From Hyphomicrobiales bacterium (GTDB lineage: Bacteria > Pseudomonadota > Alphaproteobacteria > Rhizobiales > Ancalomicrobiaceae), in NCBI GenBank assembly GCA_021286855.1, contig JAJTBO010000029.1, positions 1 to 36,414 of the forward strand: 36,414 nt of DNA. The letters are read 5' to 3'. Positions 22,300 through 30,975 of the stretch are shown one piece after another (within the stretch, counting starts at the first letter, position 1; each line of letters opens with the position of its first letter). Under the pieces are notes generated by a model that made no database searches, was not told the DNA's origin, and saw only the letters and a list, made by a program, of their open reading frames with translations. The position numbers and the translations under genes are program-made.

Positions 22300-23579
22300 T
22301 GGAACTCTGGATCCTCTTCGGCTCCTTCGTGAGCCTTCTCGTCCTCGGCACGCCGATCGCCTTCTGTCTGGCGATGTCGTCGCTGGCGACGATCCTCTAC
22401 ATGGGCCTGCCGCCGGTGATCGTCGTGCAGCGTCTGAATTCGGGGGTCAGCGCCTTCGCGCTGCTCGCCATTCCCTTCTTCATCTACGCCGGCGACGTGA
22501 TGGTGCGCGGCGGCATCGCCGAGAAGCTGGTCCGGCTGGCGGCGAGCATGGTCGGCCACATGCGCGGCGGTCTCGGGCAGGTCAACATCGTCGCCTCGAC
22601 GATGTTCGGCGGCGTCTCGGGGTCGGCGGTGGCCGACGCTTCGGCGGTCGGCGGCCTGATGATCCCGCAGATGCGGGCGCGCGGCTACGACGTCGACTAC
22701 GCGGTCAACATCACCTCGGTCGGCGCGATCATCGCCCTCCTGATCCCGCCGTCGCACAACATGATCATCTATTCGATCTCGGCCGGCGGCACGGTGTCGA
22801 TCGCCGATCTCTTCACCGCCGGCATCCTGCCCGGGCTGCTGCTGGCCGGCTCGCTGATGTTCGCGGCGTGGTGGGTGGCGGTGAAGCGCGGTTATCCGAG
22901 CGAGGTCTTTCCGGGTTTCGACAAGCTCGCGTCGATCTTCCTCAACGCCATCCCCGGCATCCTGCTCATCGCCATCATCTTCGGCGGCGTGCGCTCCGGC
23001 GTCTTCACGGCGACCGAGAGTTCCTGCATCGCGCTGATCTACGCGCTGCTGGTGACGCTCGTCGTCTACCGGCAGATGAGCTGGACCGACTTCGTCGAGG
23101 CGACGCTCGGCGCGGTCCGGACCACCGCGATGGTGTTGATGGTGATCGGCTCGGCGGCGTCCTTCGCCTGGCTTCTGGCGATCCTGCAGGTGCCGGCGGC
23201 GATGGTGGCGGGAATGCGGGCGATCTCCTCCGATCCGCTCGTCATCTTCCTGCTGCTGAACGTGATCCTGCTGGTCCTCGGCTGCTTCATGGACATGGCG
23301 CCGCTGATCATCATCTGCACGCCGATCTTCAAGCCGGTGGTCGACGCCTTCGGCATGGATCCGGTGCAGTTCGGCACCATCCTGATCCTCAACCTCGGCA
23401 TCGGCCTGTGCACCCCGCCGGTCGGTTCGGTGCTCTTCGTCTCCTGCGCCGTGGCGAAGATCCCGATCATGCAGGCGGTTCGGACGATCTGGCCGTTCTA
23501 CTTCGCCGCCTTCGTCGTGCTGATGTTGGTCACCTATGTGCCGGCGATCTCGCTCTGGCTGCCTCACCTGTTCCGGTGA
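22299..23579 (+). CDS. TRAP transporter large permease (DctM family), system 1
   Basis: A 426-residue polytopic protein of the usual DctM length. Typical blocks are GDVMVRGGIAEKLVRLAASMVGHMRGGLGQVNIVASTMFGGVSGSAVADASAVG and LILNLGIGLCTPPVGSVLFVSCAVAKI. It is the sodium-driven channel of the uptake system. It overlaps the small permease gene by one base and ends the operon; GC-rich inverted repeats follow in the short gap before the convergent regulator, but with no U-tract. Confidence 0.95.
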   Translation: MELWILFGSFVSLLVLGTPIAFCLAMSSLATILYMGLPPVIVVQRLNSGVSAFALLAIPFFIYAGDVMVRGGIAEKLVRLAASMVGHMRGGLGQVNIVASTMFGGVSGSAVADASAVGGLMIPQMRARGYDVDYAVNITSVGAIIALLIPPSHNMIIYSISAGGTVSIADLFTAGILPGLLLAGSLMFAAWWVAVKRGYPSEVFPGFDKLASIFLNAIPGILLIAIIFGGVRSGVFTATESSCIALIYALLVTLVVYRQMSWTDFVEATLGAVRTTAMVLMVIGSAASFAWLLAILQVPAAMVAGMRAISSDPLVIFLLLNVILLVLGCFMDMAPLIIICTPIFKPVVDAFGMDPVQFGTILILNLGIGLCTPPVGSVLFVSCAVAKIPIMQAVRTIWPFYFAAFVVLMLVTYVPAISLWLPHLFR

Positions 23580-23646
23580 GGCCACGGATCCGCGCGCCGA
23601 CGGGCGAACCGCCGGCGCGCCGCAGGCGCGATCGAGGGGCGTCGGC

Positions 23647-24378
23647 TCAGGCGTCGCCCGCGGTCGGCGTCGGGGCGGCCGCGGCCGGGGCTTCGAAGAG
23701 GGTCGGCCAACGCGCGGCGAGTTTCGGCAGCGAGACGAGAATCTCGCGCAGATGGGCGCGCAACTCGCGCTCGGCGAGTTCGGCGTCCCCGGCTTCGATC
23801 GCATCGAGGATCGCGAGATGTTGGGCGAGAACGATCCGCATCGGAATGGCGTCGGTCATGTCGAGATAGCGGACGCGGTCCATCTGGGCCTTCTGCTCCT
23901 CGACGACGCGCCACGCGTCCGGTCGGCCGGCCGCGGCGGCCAACGCCCGGTGGAACTCTTCGTCGAGCTCGAACAGCCGCTCGGCGTCGCCGGTCACGAT
24001 CGCCCTCGCAGTCTCGTCGAGGACGCCGCGGGCGACGTCGAGAGCGTCGCGATCCTTGCGGCGGACCGCCTCGCGGACCACGGCGCATTCGATCGCCTCA
24101 CGGATGAAGCGGGCGTTCTCGACCGCCGCGACGGAGATCTTGACGACCAGGGTGCCGCGTTGCGGCAGGATGAGGACCAGTCCGGCCTCGGCGAGCTTGA
24201 TGAAGGCCTCTCGCACCGGCTGGCGCGACACGCCGAGCCGTTTCGCGGTCTCCTGTTCGGACAACTTTTCGCCGGGACGAATCCGCATGGTGACGATCGC
24301 GTGCCGCAGCAGACGGACGACGCGGCGGGCGATCGGTTCGGAGGGATTGGTAGTTTCGGACGAGTCGAGCGTGAACAT
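23647..24378 (-). CDS. GntR/FadR-family regulator facing uxaC
   Basis: A 243-residue regulator: winged helix (SEQETAKRLGVSRQPVREAF, QRGTLVVKI) and an FCD domain (ELDEEFHRALAAAAGRPDAW, LAQHLAILDAIEAGD). The C-terminal 15 residues are Ala/Pro/Thr-rich and probably disordered. It is divergent from the uxaC-to-kinase operon, with CATAC-type motifs in the 100-base gap, so it most likely controls that operon and itself. The RBS is weak. It is clearly a paralogue of the regulators at 18903-19586 and 35436-36128, with similar helix-turn-helix sequences. Confidence 0.9.
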   Translation of the reverse strand: MFTLDSSETTNPSEPIARRVVRLLRHAIVTMRIRPGEKLSEQETAKRLGVSRQPVREAFIKLAEAGLVLILPQRGTLVVKISVAAVENARFIREAIECAVVREAVRRKDRDALDVARGVLDETARAIVTGDAERLFELDEEFHRALAAAAGRPDAWRVVEEQKAQMDRVRYLDMTDAIPMRIVLAQHLAILDAIEAGDAELAERELRAHLREILVSLPKLAARWPTLFEAPAAAAPTPTAGDA

Positions 24379-24390
24379 CGACGAAGCCTA

Positions 24391-24435
24391 ACATACCTCG
24401 CATCGCTTGCGAAATTCATACTTCCATACTAGTGT
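24391..24435 (+). promoter_or_regulatory. Promoter and candidate operators of the uxaC operon
   Basis: CATAC occurs three times: ACATACCT at 24391-24398, TCATACTT at 24416-24423 and CCATACTA at 24424-24431. A weak promoter fits the same DNA: TTGCGA (24407-24412), 17 bases, TAGTGT (24430-24435). The sites resemble the CCATACCA half-sites near 19670 and 19705 but do not form a perfect palindrome. Control by a GntR regulator is inferred. Confidence 0.5.
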
Positions 24436-24478
24436 TCCGACCCATTCGGACGCTCTGCGTCACTCTTCGGGGGTTCCC

Positions 24479-25879
24479 ATGCTGCATCCCGATCGCCTGT
24501 TCCCGGCCGACCCCGCCACCCGCGACGTTGCGCGTCGTCTCTATGCGGAAGTGGCCGATCTGCCGATCATCTCGCCGCACGGTCACACCGACCCGCGCTG
24601 GTTCGCCGAGAACGAACCCTTCGCCGACCCGGCGACGCTGTTCGTCGTGCCGGATCACTATGTGTTCCGCATGCTGATGAGCCAGGGCATGCGGCTCGAG
24701 GATCTCGGCGTGCCGCGCGCCGACGGCGGCGAGGTCGAGGCCGATCCGCGCAAGATCTGGCGCGCCTTCGCCTCGAATTGGAAGCTCTTCCGCGGCACGC
24801 CGTCGAGCCTGTGGCTGCCGCATGCCTTCGAGAGCCTGTTCGGCGTCACCGAGAAGCCGAGCGCGGAGAACGCCGATCGGCTCTACGACGTGATCGCCGA
24901 GAAGCTCGCCCAGCCGAGCCATCGGCCGCGGGCGCTGTTCGAGCGCTTCAAGCTCGAGGTGTTGGCGACGACGGAGAGCCCGCTCGACGATCTGCGCCAT
25001 CATGCGGCGATTCGCGCCTCCGGCTGGCGGGGCAGGGTGATCACCGCCTATCGGCCCGATCCGGTGGTCGATCCGGAACACCGCGGCTTCCTCGCCAATC
25101 TCGATCGCTTCGCCGAAGTCGCCGGCGTCGACGTCGGAACCTGGGACGGCTATCTCGAGGCGCATCGCCGACGGCGGGCCTATTTCGCCGGCTTCGGCGC
25201 GACCTCGACCGACCACGGCCATCCCTCCGCCGCCACCGCGGATCTGCCGCGGGCGGAGGCGGAAGCGCTGTGGGCGACGGTGCGCGCCGGCCGCGCGACG
25301 CCGGCCGAGGCCGAGCTCTTCCGGGCGCAGATGCTGACCGAGATGGCGCGGATGAGCCTCGACGACGGGCTCGTCATGCAGATCCACCCCGGCGCCTTCC
25401 GCAACCACAACGCCGGCGTCTTCGAGCGGTTCGGCGCGGACAAGGGCGGCGACATCCCGATGCGCACCGACTACGTGCGGGCGCTGAAGCCGCTGCTCGA
25501 CCGGTTCGGCAACGAGCGCGGCCTCACCATCATCCTGTTCACCCTCGACGAGACCAGCTATTCGCGCGAACTCGCGCCGCTCGCCGGGCATTATCCGGCG
25601 TTGAAGCTCGGGCCGGCCTGGTGGTTCCACGACAGCCCGGAGGGCATGCGCCGCTACCGCGAGCAGGTCACCGAGACCGCCGGCTTCTACAACACCGTCG
25701 GCTTCAACGACGACACCCGCGCCTTCCCGTCGATCCCGGCGCGTCACGACGTGTCGCGGCGCATCGACTGCGGCTTCCTCGCCCGTCTCGTCGTCGAGCA
25801 TCGCCTCGACGAGGACGACGCCCGCGACGTCGCGATCGATCTGGCCAACCGACTGGTCAAGGCCGCCTATCGCCTCTGA
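24479..25879 (+). CDS. uxaC: Glucuronate/galacturonate isomerase
   Basis: A 466-residue protein (E. coli UxaC has 470). SPHGHTDPRWFAEN near residue 33 holds the metal-binding His-x-His, MQIHPGAFRNHN and FNDDTRAFPSIPARHDVSRR are further family blocks. It isomerises D-glucuronate to D-fructuronate and D-galacturonate to D-tagaturonate, the entry step of the pathway. The start at 24479 aligns with UxaC N-termini; an in-frame ATG at 24407 would lie within the promoter. First gene of a five-gene operon. Confidence 0.95.
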   Translation: MLHPDRLFPADPATRDVARRLYAEVADLPIISPHGHTDPRWFAENEPFADPATLFVVPDHYVFRMLMSQGMRLEDLGVPRADGGEVEADPRKIWRAFASNWKLFRGTPSSLWLPHAFESLFGVTEKPSAENADRLYDVIAEKLAQPSHRPRALFERFKLEVLATTESPLDDLRHHAAIRASGWRGRVITAYRPDPVVDPEHRGFLANLDRFAEVAGVDVGTWDGYLEAHRRRRAYFAGFGATSTDHGHPSAATADLPRAEAEALWATVRAGRATPAEAELFRAQMLTEMARMSLDDGLVMQIHPGAFRNHNAGVFERFGADKGGDIPMRTDYVRALKPLLDRFGNERGLTIILFTLDETSYSRELAPLAGHYPALKLGPAWWFHDSPEGMRRYREQVTETAGFYNTVGFNDDTRAFPSIPARHDVSRRIDCGFLARLVVEHRLDEDDARDVAIDLANRLVKAAYRL

Positions 25880-25932
25880 TCGCCGCGGCCTTCGCGTCGA
25901 TCCCTTCACCGACGAACATCAGGACGTCCGCC

Positions 25933-27414
25933 ATGCGCCTCTCTCTCGCCACGCTCGATCGCCTTCCCGCCGACGTGGCGCACCCGGCGCACGATCCGCG
26001 GCGCCTTGCGACCGGCATCGTCCATCTCGGCTGGGGCGCGTTCCACCGCGCCCATCAGGCGGTCTATACCGACGCGCTGCTGGCGAAGGATCCGTCCTGG
26101 GGCATCCTCGGCGTGTCCCTGCGCAACCCGGACGTACGCGACGCGGTCACGCCGCAGGACGGGCTCTACACCGTCTCGGCGGTCGACGGCTCGGGCGCGG
26201 CGCGACGGGTGGTGGCGGCGTCGACCGGGCTGCTGGTCGCCCCCGAGGACCCGGCCGGATTGATCGCCCGGCTCGCCGATCCGGGCGTCCGCATCGTCTC
26301 CACGACCGTCACCGAGAAGGGCTACAGCCACGATCCGGCGACCGGCGCGTTGCGCGAAGACGATCCGGACATCCGTCACGATCTCGCCGATCTCGTCCGG
26401 CCCCGCACGACGCTCGGCGTGCTCGTCGCCGGTCTGAAACGGCGGCGGGAGGCCGGCGTCGCGCCCTTCACGGTGCTCGCCTGCGACAATCTTCCGGCCA
26501 ACGGACGGACGCTGCGCGGCCTCGCGCTGCGCTTCGCGGAGCTGGTCGACCCCGGTCTCGCGCGCTGGATCGAAGACACGGTGAAGTTCCCCTCGACGAT
26601 GGTCGACCGGATCGTCCCGGCGACCACCGACGCCGACCGCGCCGCGGTGGCCGCCGCGATCGGCATGGAGGACGCTTGGCCGATCGTCACCGAACCCTTC
26701 ACCCAGTGGGTGGTCGAGGACGATTTCTCGCTCGGCCGACCGGCCTGGGAGACGGTCGGGGTCGAGTTCGTCGAGGACGTCGCGCCCTATGAGCTGATGA
26801 AGCTCCGGCTACTCAACGGCACCCATTCGACGCTCGCCTATCTCGGCTACCTGATGGGTCGGCCGACGGTCGCCGAAGCGATGCAGGAGCCCGGCATCGC
26901 CCGGCTGGTCGAGGAGTTGATGTTCGAGGAGATCGGGCCGACCCTGCCGCCGCTCTCCGGGTTCGATCTCGACGGTTACCGGCGCTCCCTCTTGGCGCGC
27001 TACCGCAATCCGGCGCTGAAGCATCGGACCTGGCAGATCGCCATGGACGGAACGCAGAAGCTGCCGCAGCGCCTGCTCGGCACGATCCGCGACCGGCTCG
27101 CCGCCGGCCGTCCGATCGATCGGCTGGCGCTCGGCGTCGCCGGCTGGATGCGCTACGTCACCGGCGTCGACGAGACCGGCGCGGCGATCGACGTGCGCGA
27201 TCCGCTCGCCGAACGGCTCAGGCGGCTCACCGATGCCGCCGGACCGGTGGCGGCGCGGCTCGTGTCGGCGCTCACCGGGGTCGGCGAGATCTTCGGCGAC
27301 GACCTGCCGGTCGATCCGCGCTTCCTCGGCGCGGTCGAGACCGCGCTCGATCGCCTGTTGACGCTCGGCGCGCGCGCCGCGGTCGACCGGACGCTGGCGG
27401 AGGCGAGATCATGA
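25933..27414 (+). CDS. uxuB: Mannitol-dehydrogenase-family hexuronate reductase (fructuronate reductase type)
   Basis: A 493-residue NAD-dependent polyol dehydrogenase. GIVHLGWGAFHRAHQAVYTD near residue 30 is the nucleotide-binding start, and KLRLLNGTHSTLAYLG carries the conserved Lys, Asn and His of the active site. It should reduce fructuronate to mannonate. No separate tagaturonate reductase (UxaB) is in the window although an altronate dehydratase follows, so this enzyme may serve both branches or UxaB may be elsewhere. It overlaps the next gene by ATGA. Confidence 0.88.
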   Translation: MRLSLATLDRLPADVAHPAHDPRRLATGIVHLGWGAFHRAHQAVYTDALLAKDPSWGILGVSLRNPDVRDAVTPQDGLYTVSAVDGSGAARRVVAASTGLLVAPEDPAGLIARLADPGVRIVSTTVTEKGYSHDPATGALREDDPDIRHDLADLVRPRTTLGVLVAGLKRRREAGVAPFTVLACDNLPANGRTLRGLALRFAELVDPGLARWIEDTVKFPSTMVDRIVPATTDADRAAVAAAIGMEDAWPIVTEPFTQWVVEDDFSLGRPAWETVGVEFVEDVAPYELMKLRLLNGTHSTLAYLGYLMGRPTVAEAMQEPGIARLVEELMFEEIGPTLPPLSGFDLDGYRRSLLARYRNPALKHRTWQIAMDGTQKLPQRLLGTIRDRLAAGRPIDRLALGVAGWMRYVTGVDETGAAIDVRDPLAERLRRLTDAAGPVAARLVSALTGVGEIFGDDLPVDPRFLGAVETALDRLLTLGARAAVDRTLAEARS

Positions 27415-28913
27415 CGACCCCGGACGTGGTGATCCTGTCGCCGGAAGACGACGTCGCGGTGGCGATGCGAGCGTTGCCGGCCGATCTGCCGATCGGGCCG
27501 GGCGTGCGCACGAGGATGCCGATCCCGGCCGGGCACAAGGTGGCGTTGAAGGCGGTCGCCGCCGGCGCGCCGGTGGTCAAATACGGGCAGGTGATCGGCG
27601 AGGCGCTCGCCGACATCGCGGCCGGCGACCACGTCCACGTCGACAATCTCGGCTTCGGCGGGGGTACGGCGCGGCGCAGCGGCGGCGTGGTCGAACGGCC
27701 GACGGCGGCCGTGGGCGCGGGCGAAACCTTCCTCGGCTATCGTCGCGCCGACGGGCGGGTCGGAACCCGCAACTGGCTCGGCGTCGTCGCCTCGGTCAAC
27801 TGTTCCTCGACCGTGTGCCGCAAGATCGCCGAGATCGCCGAGCGGGAGATCCTGCCGCGCTATCCCGGCATCGACGGCTTCGTGCCGATCGTCCACGGCC
27901 AGGGCTGCGGCCAGACGACGAGCGGCGACGGTCCGGCGATCCTGAGGCGGACGCTCGCCGGCTATCTCGGCCATCCGAACTTCGGCGCGTCGCTGTTGAT
28001 CGGGCTCGGCTGCGAGGTCAATCAGATCGCGCTCTACGCGGCGGCGGGGCGCGAGGCTCCGATCACGTCGTTCAACATCCAGGACGTCGGCGGATCGCGC
28101 GCGGCGGTGGAGCGGTCGCTGGAGCGGCTCGAGGTCCTCGCCGCGGAAGCCTCGAAGGCCCGGCGCGAGCCGTGCCCGGTCTCCGATCTGGTGGTCGGAC
28201 TGCAATGCGGCGGCTCCGACGGGTTTTCCGGGATATCGGCCAATCCGGCGCTCGGCGCGGCGGTCGATCGGCTGGTGGCGGCCGGCGGCACGGCCTATCT
28301 CTCCGAGACGCCCGAGATCTGGGGCGCGGAACATCTCCTGACCGCCCGCGCCACGCCCGAGGTGGCGGCGAAGCTCGAGGCGCGGCTCGCGTGGTGGAGC
28401 GGTTACGTCGCCTCGACCGGCGCGTCGCTCGACAACAATCCCTCGCCCGGCAACAAGCGCGGCGGCCTGACGACGATCCTCGAGAAGTCGCTCGGCGCGG
28501 TCGCCAAGGGCGGACGCAGCCCGCTCGTCGACGTCGTCGAATATGCCCAGCGCAGCTCGGCGCGCGGGCTCGTCTTCATGGACACGCCCGGCTACGATCC
28601 GGTCTCGGCGACGGGACAGGTCGCCGGCGGGGCCAATCTGGTGGTCTTCACCACCGGCCGCGGCTCCTGTTTCGGCTGTCGGCCCGCGCCGTCGATCAAG
28701 GTCTCGTCGAATTCCGATCTCGCGCGGCGGATGGCCGAGGACATCGACGTCGACGCCGGCCCGATCCTGTCCGGCGAGGCGAGCGTCGACGAAATCGGCG
28801 AGGCGATCTTCCGGCGGATCCTGGCGACCGCTTCCGGCGAACCGACCCGCTCGGAGGCCTTCGGCTACGGCGACGACGAATTCGTGCCCTGGCACGTCGG
28901 CGCGGTGCTCTGA
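27411..28913 (+). CDS. uxaA: Altronate dehydratase
   Basis: A 500-residue protein with the N-terminal SAF-like domain (about 1-85, ending GDHVHVDNLGF) fused to the catalytic part. Family blocks include GYRRADGRVGTRNWLGV, GQGCGQTTSGD, LQCGGSDGFSGISANPALG and GRGSCFGCRPAPSIKVSSN, with conserved Cys for the metal centre. It dehydrates D-altronate to KDG in the galacturonate branch. It overlaps uxuB by 4 bases. A related sugar-acid dehydratase is possible, but the full two-domain length fits UxaA. Confidence 0.92.
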   Translation: MTTPDVVILSPEDDVAVAMRALPADLPIGPGVRTRMPIPAGHKVALKAVAAGAPVVKYGQVIGEALADIAAGDHVHVDNLGFGGGTARRSGGVVERPTAAVGAGETFLGYRRADGRVGTRNWLGVVASVNCSSTVCRKIAEIAEREILPRYPGIDGFVPIVHGQGCGQTTSGDGPAILRRTLAGYLGHPNFGASLLIGLGCEVNQIALYAAAGREAPITSFNIQDVGGSRAAVERSLERLEVLAAEASKARREPCPVSDLVVGLQCGGSDGFSGISANPALGAAVDRLVAAGGTAYLSETPEIWGAEHLLTARATPEVAAKLEARLAWWSGYVASTGASLDNNPSPGNKRGGLTTILEKSLGAVAKGGRSPLVDVVEYAQRSSARGLVFMDTPGYDPVSATGQVAGGANLVVFTTGRGSCFGCRPAPSIKVSSNSDLARRMAEDIDVDAGPILSGEASVDEIGEAIFRRILATASGEPTRSEAFGYGDDEFVPWHVGAVL

Positions 28914-28975
28914 ATGTGAACGACGCGGGCGCAGGGACGCGGCGTCCCGCCCGCGTAAATGACGGAGAAGGCGAG

Positions 28976-29647
28976 ATGAAGCACGACCGCATGTCGGTTC
29001 TGGCGCAGATGATCGATCAGGGGATCATCCCGGTGTTCTACCACCCGGACCCCGAGATCTGCCGGAACGTGATCCAGGCCTGCGCCAACGGCGGGGCCAA
29101 ATGCATCGAGTTCACCAACCGCGGCGACTTCGCCGCCTCGACCTTCCTCGACGTGGCGCGCCACTTCGCCGAGGCCGATCCGTCGGTGATCATGGGCGTC
29201 GGCTCGGTCGTCGACGCGCCGACCGCCGGCATCTACATCGCCAACGGCGCCAAGTTCGTGGTCGGGCCACTCCTGAACCCCGACGTCGCCAAGGTCTGCA
29301 ATCGCCGCAAGATCCCCTATTCGCCCGGCTGCGGCTCGGCGACCGAGATCGGTTACGCGGAAGAACTCGGCTGCGAGATCGTCAAGGTCTTCCCCGGCTC
29401 GTCGGTCGGCGGACCCGACTTCGTCAAGGCGATGCTGGGCCCGTGCCCCTGGACCAAGATCATGCCGACCGGCGGCGTCGAGCCGACCGAGGAGTCGCTG
29501 AAGAAGTGGTTCGGCGCGGGCATCGTCTGCGCCGGCGTCGGCTCCAATCTCATCACCAAGGACCTGCTGGCGGCCAAGGACTGGGCCGGCATCGAAAAGA
29601 AGGTCCGCGAGACGATCGCGCTCGTCCGCTCCATTCGGGGGAAGTGA
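28976..29647 (+). CDS. KDPG/KHG aldolase-family protein
   Basis: A 223-residue class I aldolase. CIEFTNRGDF holds the catalytic Glu and EIVKVFPGSSVGG the Schiff-base Lys, as in Eda; IMPTGGV is the phosphate-binding end. It should split 2-keto-3-deoxy-6-phosphogluconate into pyruvate and glyceraldehyde-3-phosphate, completing uronate breakdown. It differs from the short enterobacterial Eda in the N-terminal helix and in FYHPDPEICRNVIQACANGG. RBS GACGGAGAAGG. It is separated from the kinase gene by 3 bases, which fixes the pairing. Confidence 0.9.
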   Translation: MKHDRMSVLAQMIDQGIIPVFYHPDPEICRNVIQACANGGAKCIEFTNRGDFAASTFLDVARHFAEADPSVIMGVGSVVDAPTAGIYIANGAKFVVGPLLNPDVAKVCNRRKIPYSPGCGSATEIGYAEELGCEIVKVFPGSSVGGPDFVKAMLGPCPWTKIMPTGGVEPTEESLKKWFGAGIVCAGVGSNLITKDLLAAKDWAGIEKKVRETIALVRSIRGK

Positions 29648-29650
29648 GTC

Positions 29651-30757
29651 ATGTCCGATGAAATCCTGAAGATCCGCAAGGCCGAGGACTGCAAGTGGGA
29701 CTGCGTCTCGCTCGGCGAGGTGATGCTGCGGCTCGATCCCGGCTTCGGCCGCATCCGCACCACCCGCACCTTCCAGGTCTGGGAGGGCGGCGGCGAGTAC
29801 AACGTCGCCCGCGCCATGCGCAAGTGCTGGGGCAAGCGCTCGTCGGTCGTCACCGCGCTGCCGGTCAACGACGTCGGCTGGCTGGTCGAGGATCTGATCA
29901 TGCAGGGCGGGGTCGACACCTCGCACATCGTCTGGCGCGAGTTCGACGGCATCGGCCGCAACACCCGCGTCGGCCTGAACTTCACCGAGAAGGGCTACGG
30001 CCCTCGCGCCGCGCTCGGCTGCAACGATCGCGGCTATTCGGCCGCCTCGCAGATCAAGCCAGGCGAGGTGGACTGGGACAAGCTCTTCGGCGAAGAGGGC
30101 GTGCGCTGGTTCCACACCGGCGGCATCTTCGCGGCGCTCGCCCCGAATACCTCGGACGTGGTGATCGAGGCGGTCACGGCGGCGAAGAAATACGGCACGA
30201 TCGTCTCCTACGACCTCAACTACCGTGGCCAGCTGTGGAAGAGCCAGGGCGGCAAGGAGGGCGCGCGCAAGGTCAATCGCGCCATCGCCGAGCACGTCGA
30301 CGTCATGCTCGGCAACGAGGAGGACTTCACGGCGTGTCTGGGCTTCGAGGTGGAGGGGCTCGACGAGCACATCTCCAAGATCGATCCGGCCAACTTCAAG
30401 AAGATGATCGAGACCGCGGTTGCGGCCTACCCGAACTTCAAGGTGGCGGCGACGACGCTCCGGAACGCCAAGACGGCGTCGGTCAACGACTGGGGCGCGG
30501 TGATCTGGGCCGGCGGCGCGTTCTACGAGGCGCCGATGCGGGAGAACCTGGAGATCTACGACCGGGTCGGCGGCGGCGACGGTTTCGCCTCGGGCCTCGC
30601 CTACGGCTTCCTGGAAGGCAAGGGTCCGCAGGCGGCGGTCGAATACGGCGCGGCGCACGGCGCGCTGGCGATGTCGACGCCCGGCGACACCTCGATGGTC
30701 AACGTCAAGGAGGTCGAGGCGATCATGAAGGGCAAGGGCGCCCGCGTCGTTCGCTGA
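29651..30757 (+). CDS. kdgK: PfkB-family sugar kinase, probable 2-keto-3-deoxygluconate kinase
   Basis: A 368-residue ribokinase-fold protein. CVSLGEVMLRLDPGFGRI starts the fold, VWEGGGEYNVARAM is the sugar-binding block and DRVGGGDGFASGLAYG is the PfkB signature with the catalytic Asp. It should phosphorylate KDG to KDPG for the aldolase encoded just upstream. It is about 60 residues longer than E. coli KdgK, with extra length around 215-260 (EDFTACLGFEVEGLDEHISKIDPANF). It ends the operon; a terminator follows. Confidence 0.85.
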   Translation: MSDEILKIRKAEDCKWDCVSLGEVMLRLDPGFGRIRTTRTFQVWEGGGEYNVARAMRKCWGKRSSVVTALPVNDVGWLVEDLIMQGGVDTSHIVWREFDGIGRNTRVGLNFTEKGYGPRAALGCNDRGYSAASQIKPGEVDWDKLFGEEGVRWFHTGGIFAALAPNTSDVVIEAVTAAKKYGTIVSYDLNYRGQLWKSQGGKEGARKVNRAIAEHVDVMLGNEEDFTACLGFEVEGLDEHISKIDPANFKKMIETAVAAYPNFKVAATTLRNAKTASVNDWGAVIWAGGAFYEAPMRENLEIYDRVGGGDGFASGLAYGFLEGKGPQAAVEYGAAHGALAMSTPGDTSMVNVKEVEAIMKGKGARVVR

Positions 30758-30780
30758 ACGAACCATCGGACGCAAGAAGC

Positions 30781-30812
30781 GAACGCCGGAGCGGGAGACC
30801 GCTCCGGCGTTC
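30781..30812 (+). terminator. Terminator of the uxaC-kdgK operon
   Basis: A perfect 14-bp stem (GAACGCCGGAGCGG / CCGCTCCGGCGTTC) with loop GAGA, 23 bases after the kinase stop, followed by CGCGTTTCC. The stem is strong and the U-run short. Confidence 0.85.
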
Positions 30813-30894
30813 CGCGTTTCCAAAGGCGTCGGCGACATCGTCTCGCCGAGCGGGTCGGGGAGGGGAGCCGGGCGCCACCATCCGAAACGAAGAA

Positions 30895-30920
30895 AGAGGC
30901 GCACCGGTCGGCGCGCCTCT
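30895..30920 (-). terminator. Terminator of the second TRAP operon
   Basis: An 8-bp stem AGAGGCGC/GCGCCTCT with a 10-base loop. On the minus strand it is followed by TTCTTCGTTTC, a usable U-rich tail, and it lies 55 bases after the large-permease stop. The 218-base gap between the two convergent operons therefore holds one terminator for each. Confidence 0.75.
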
Positions 30921-30975
30921 CTCGGCTCCGTTTCACGCCAGCCGACGCGCGCCGTGGGGCGCGCGTCCCGGCGGA

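Noticed and set aside
24407-24478. Longer UxaC start
   Set aside because: It falls in the promoter and CATAC motifs, and the added residues are not in the family.
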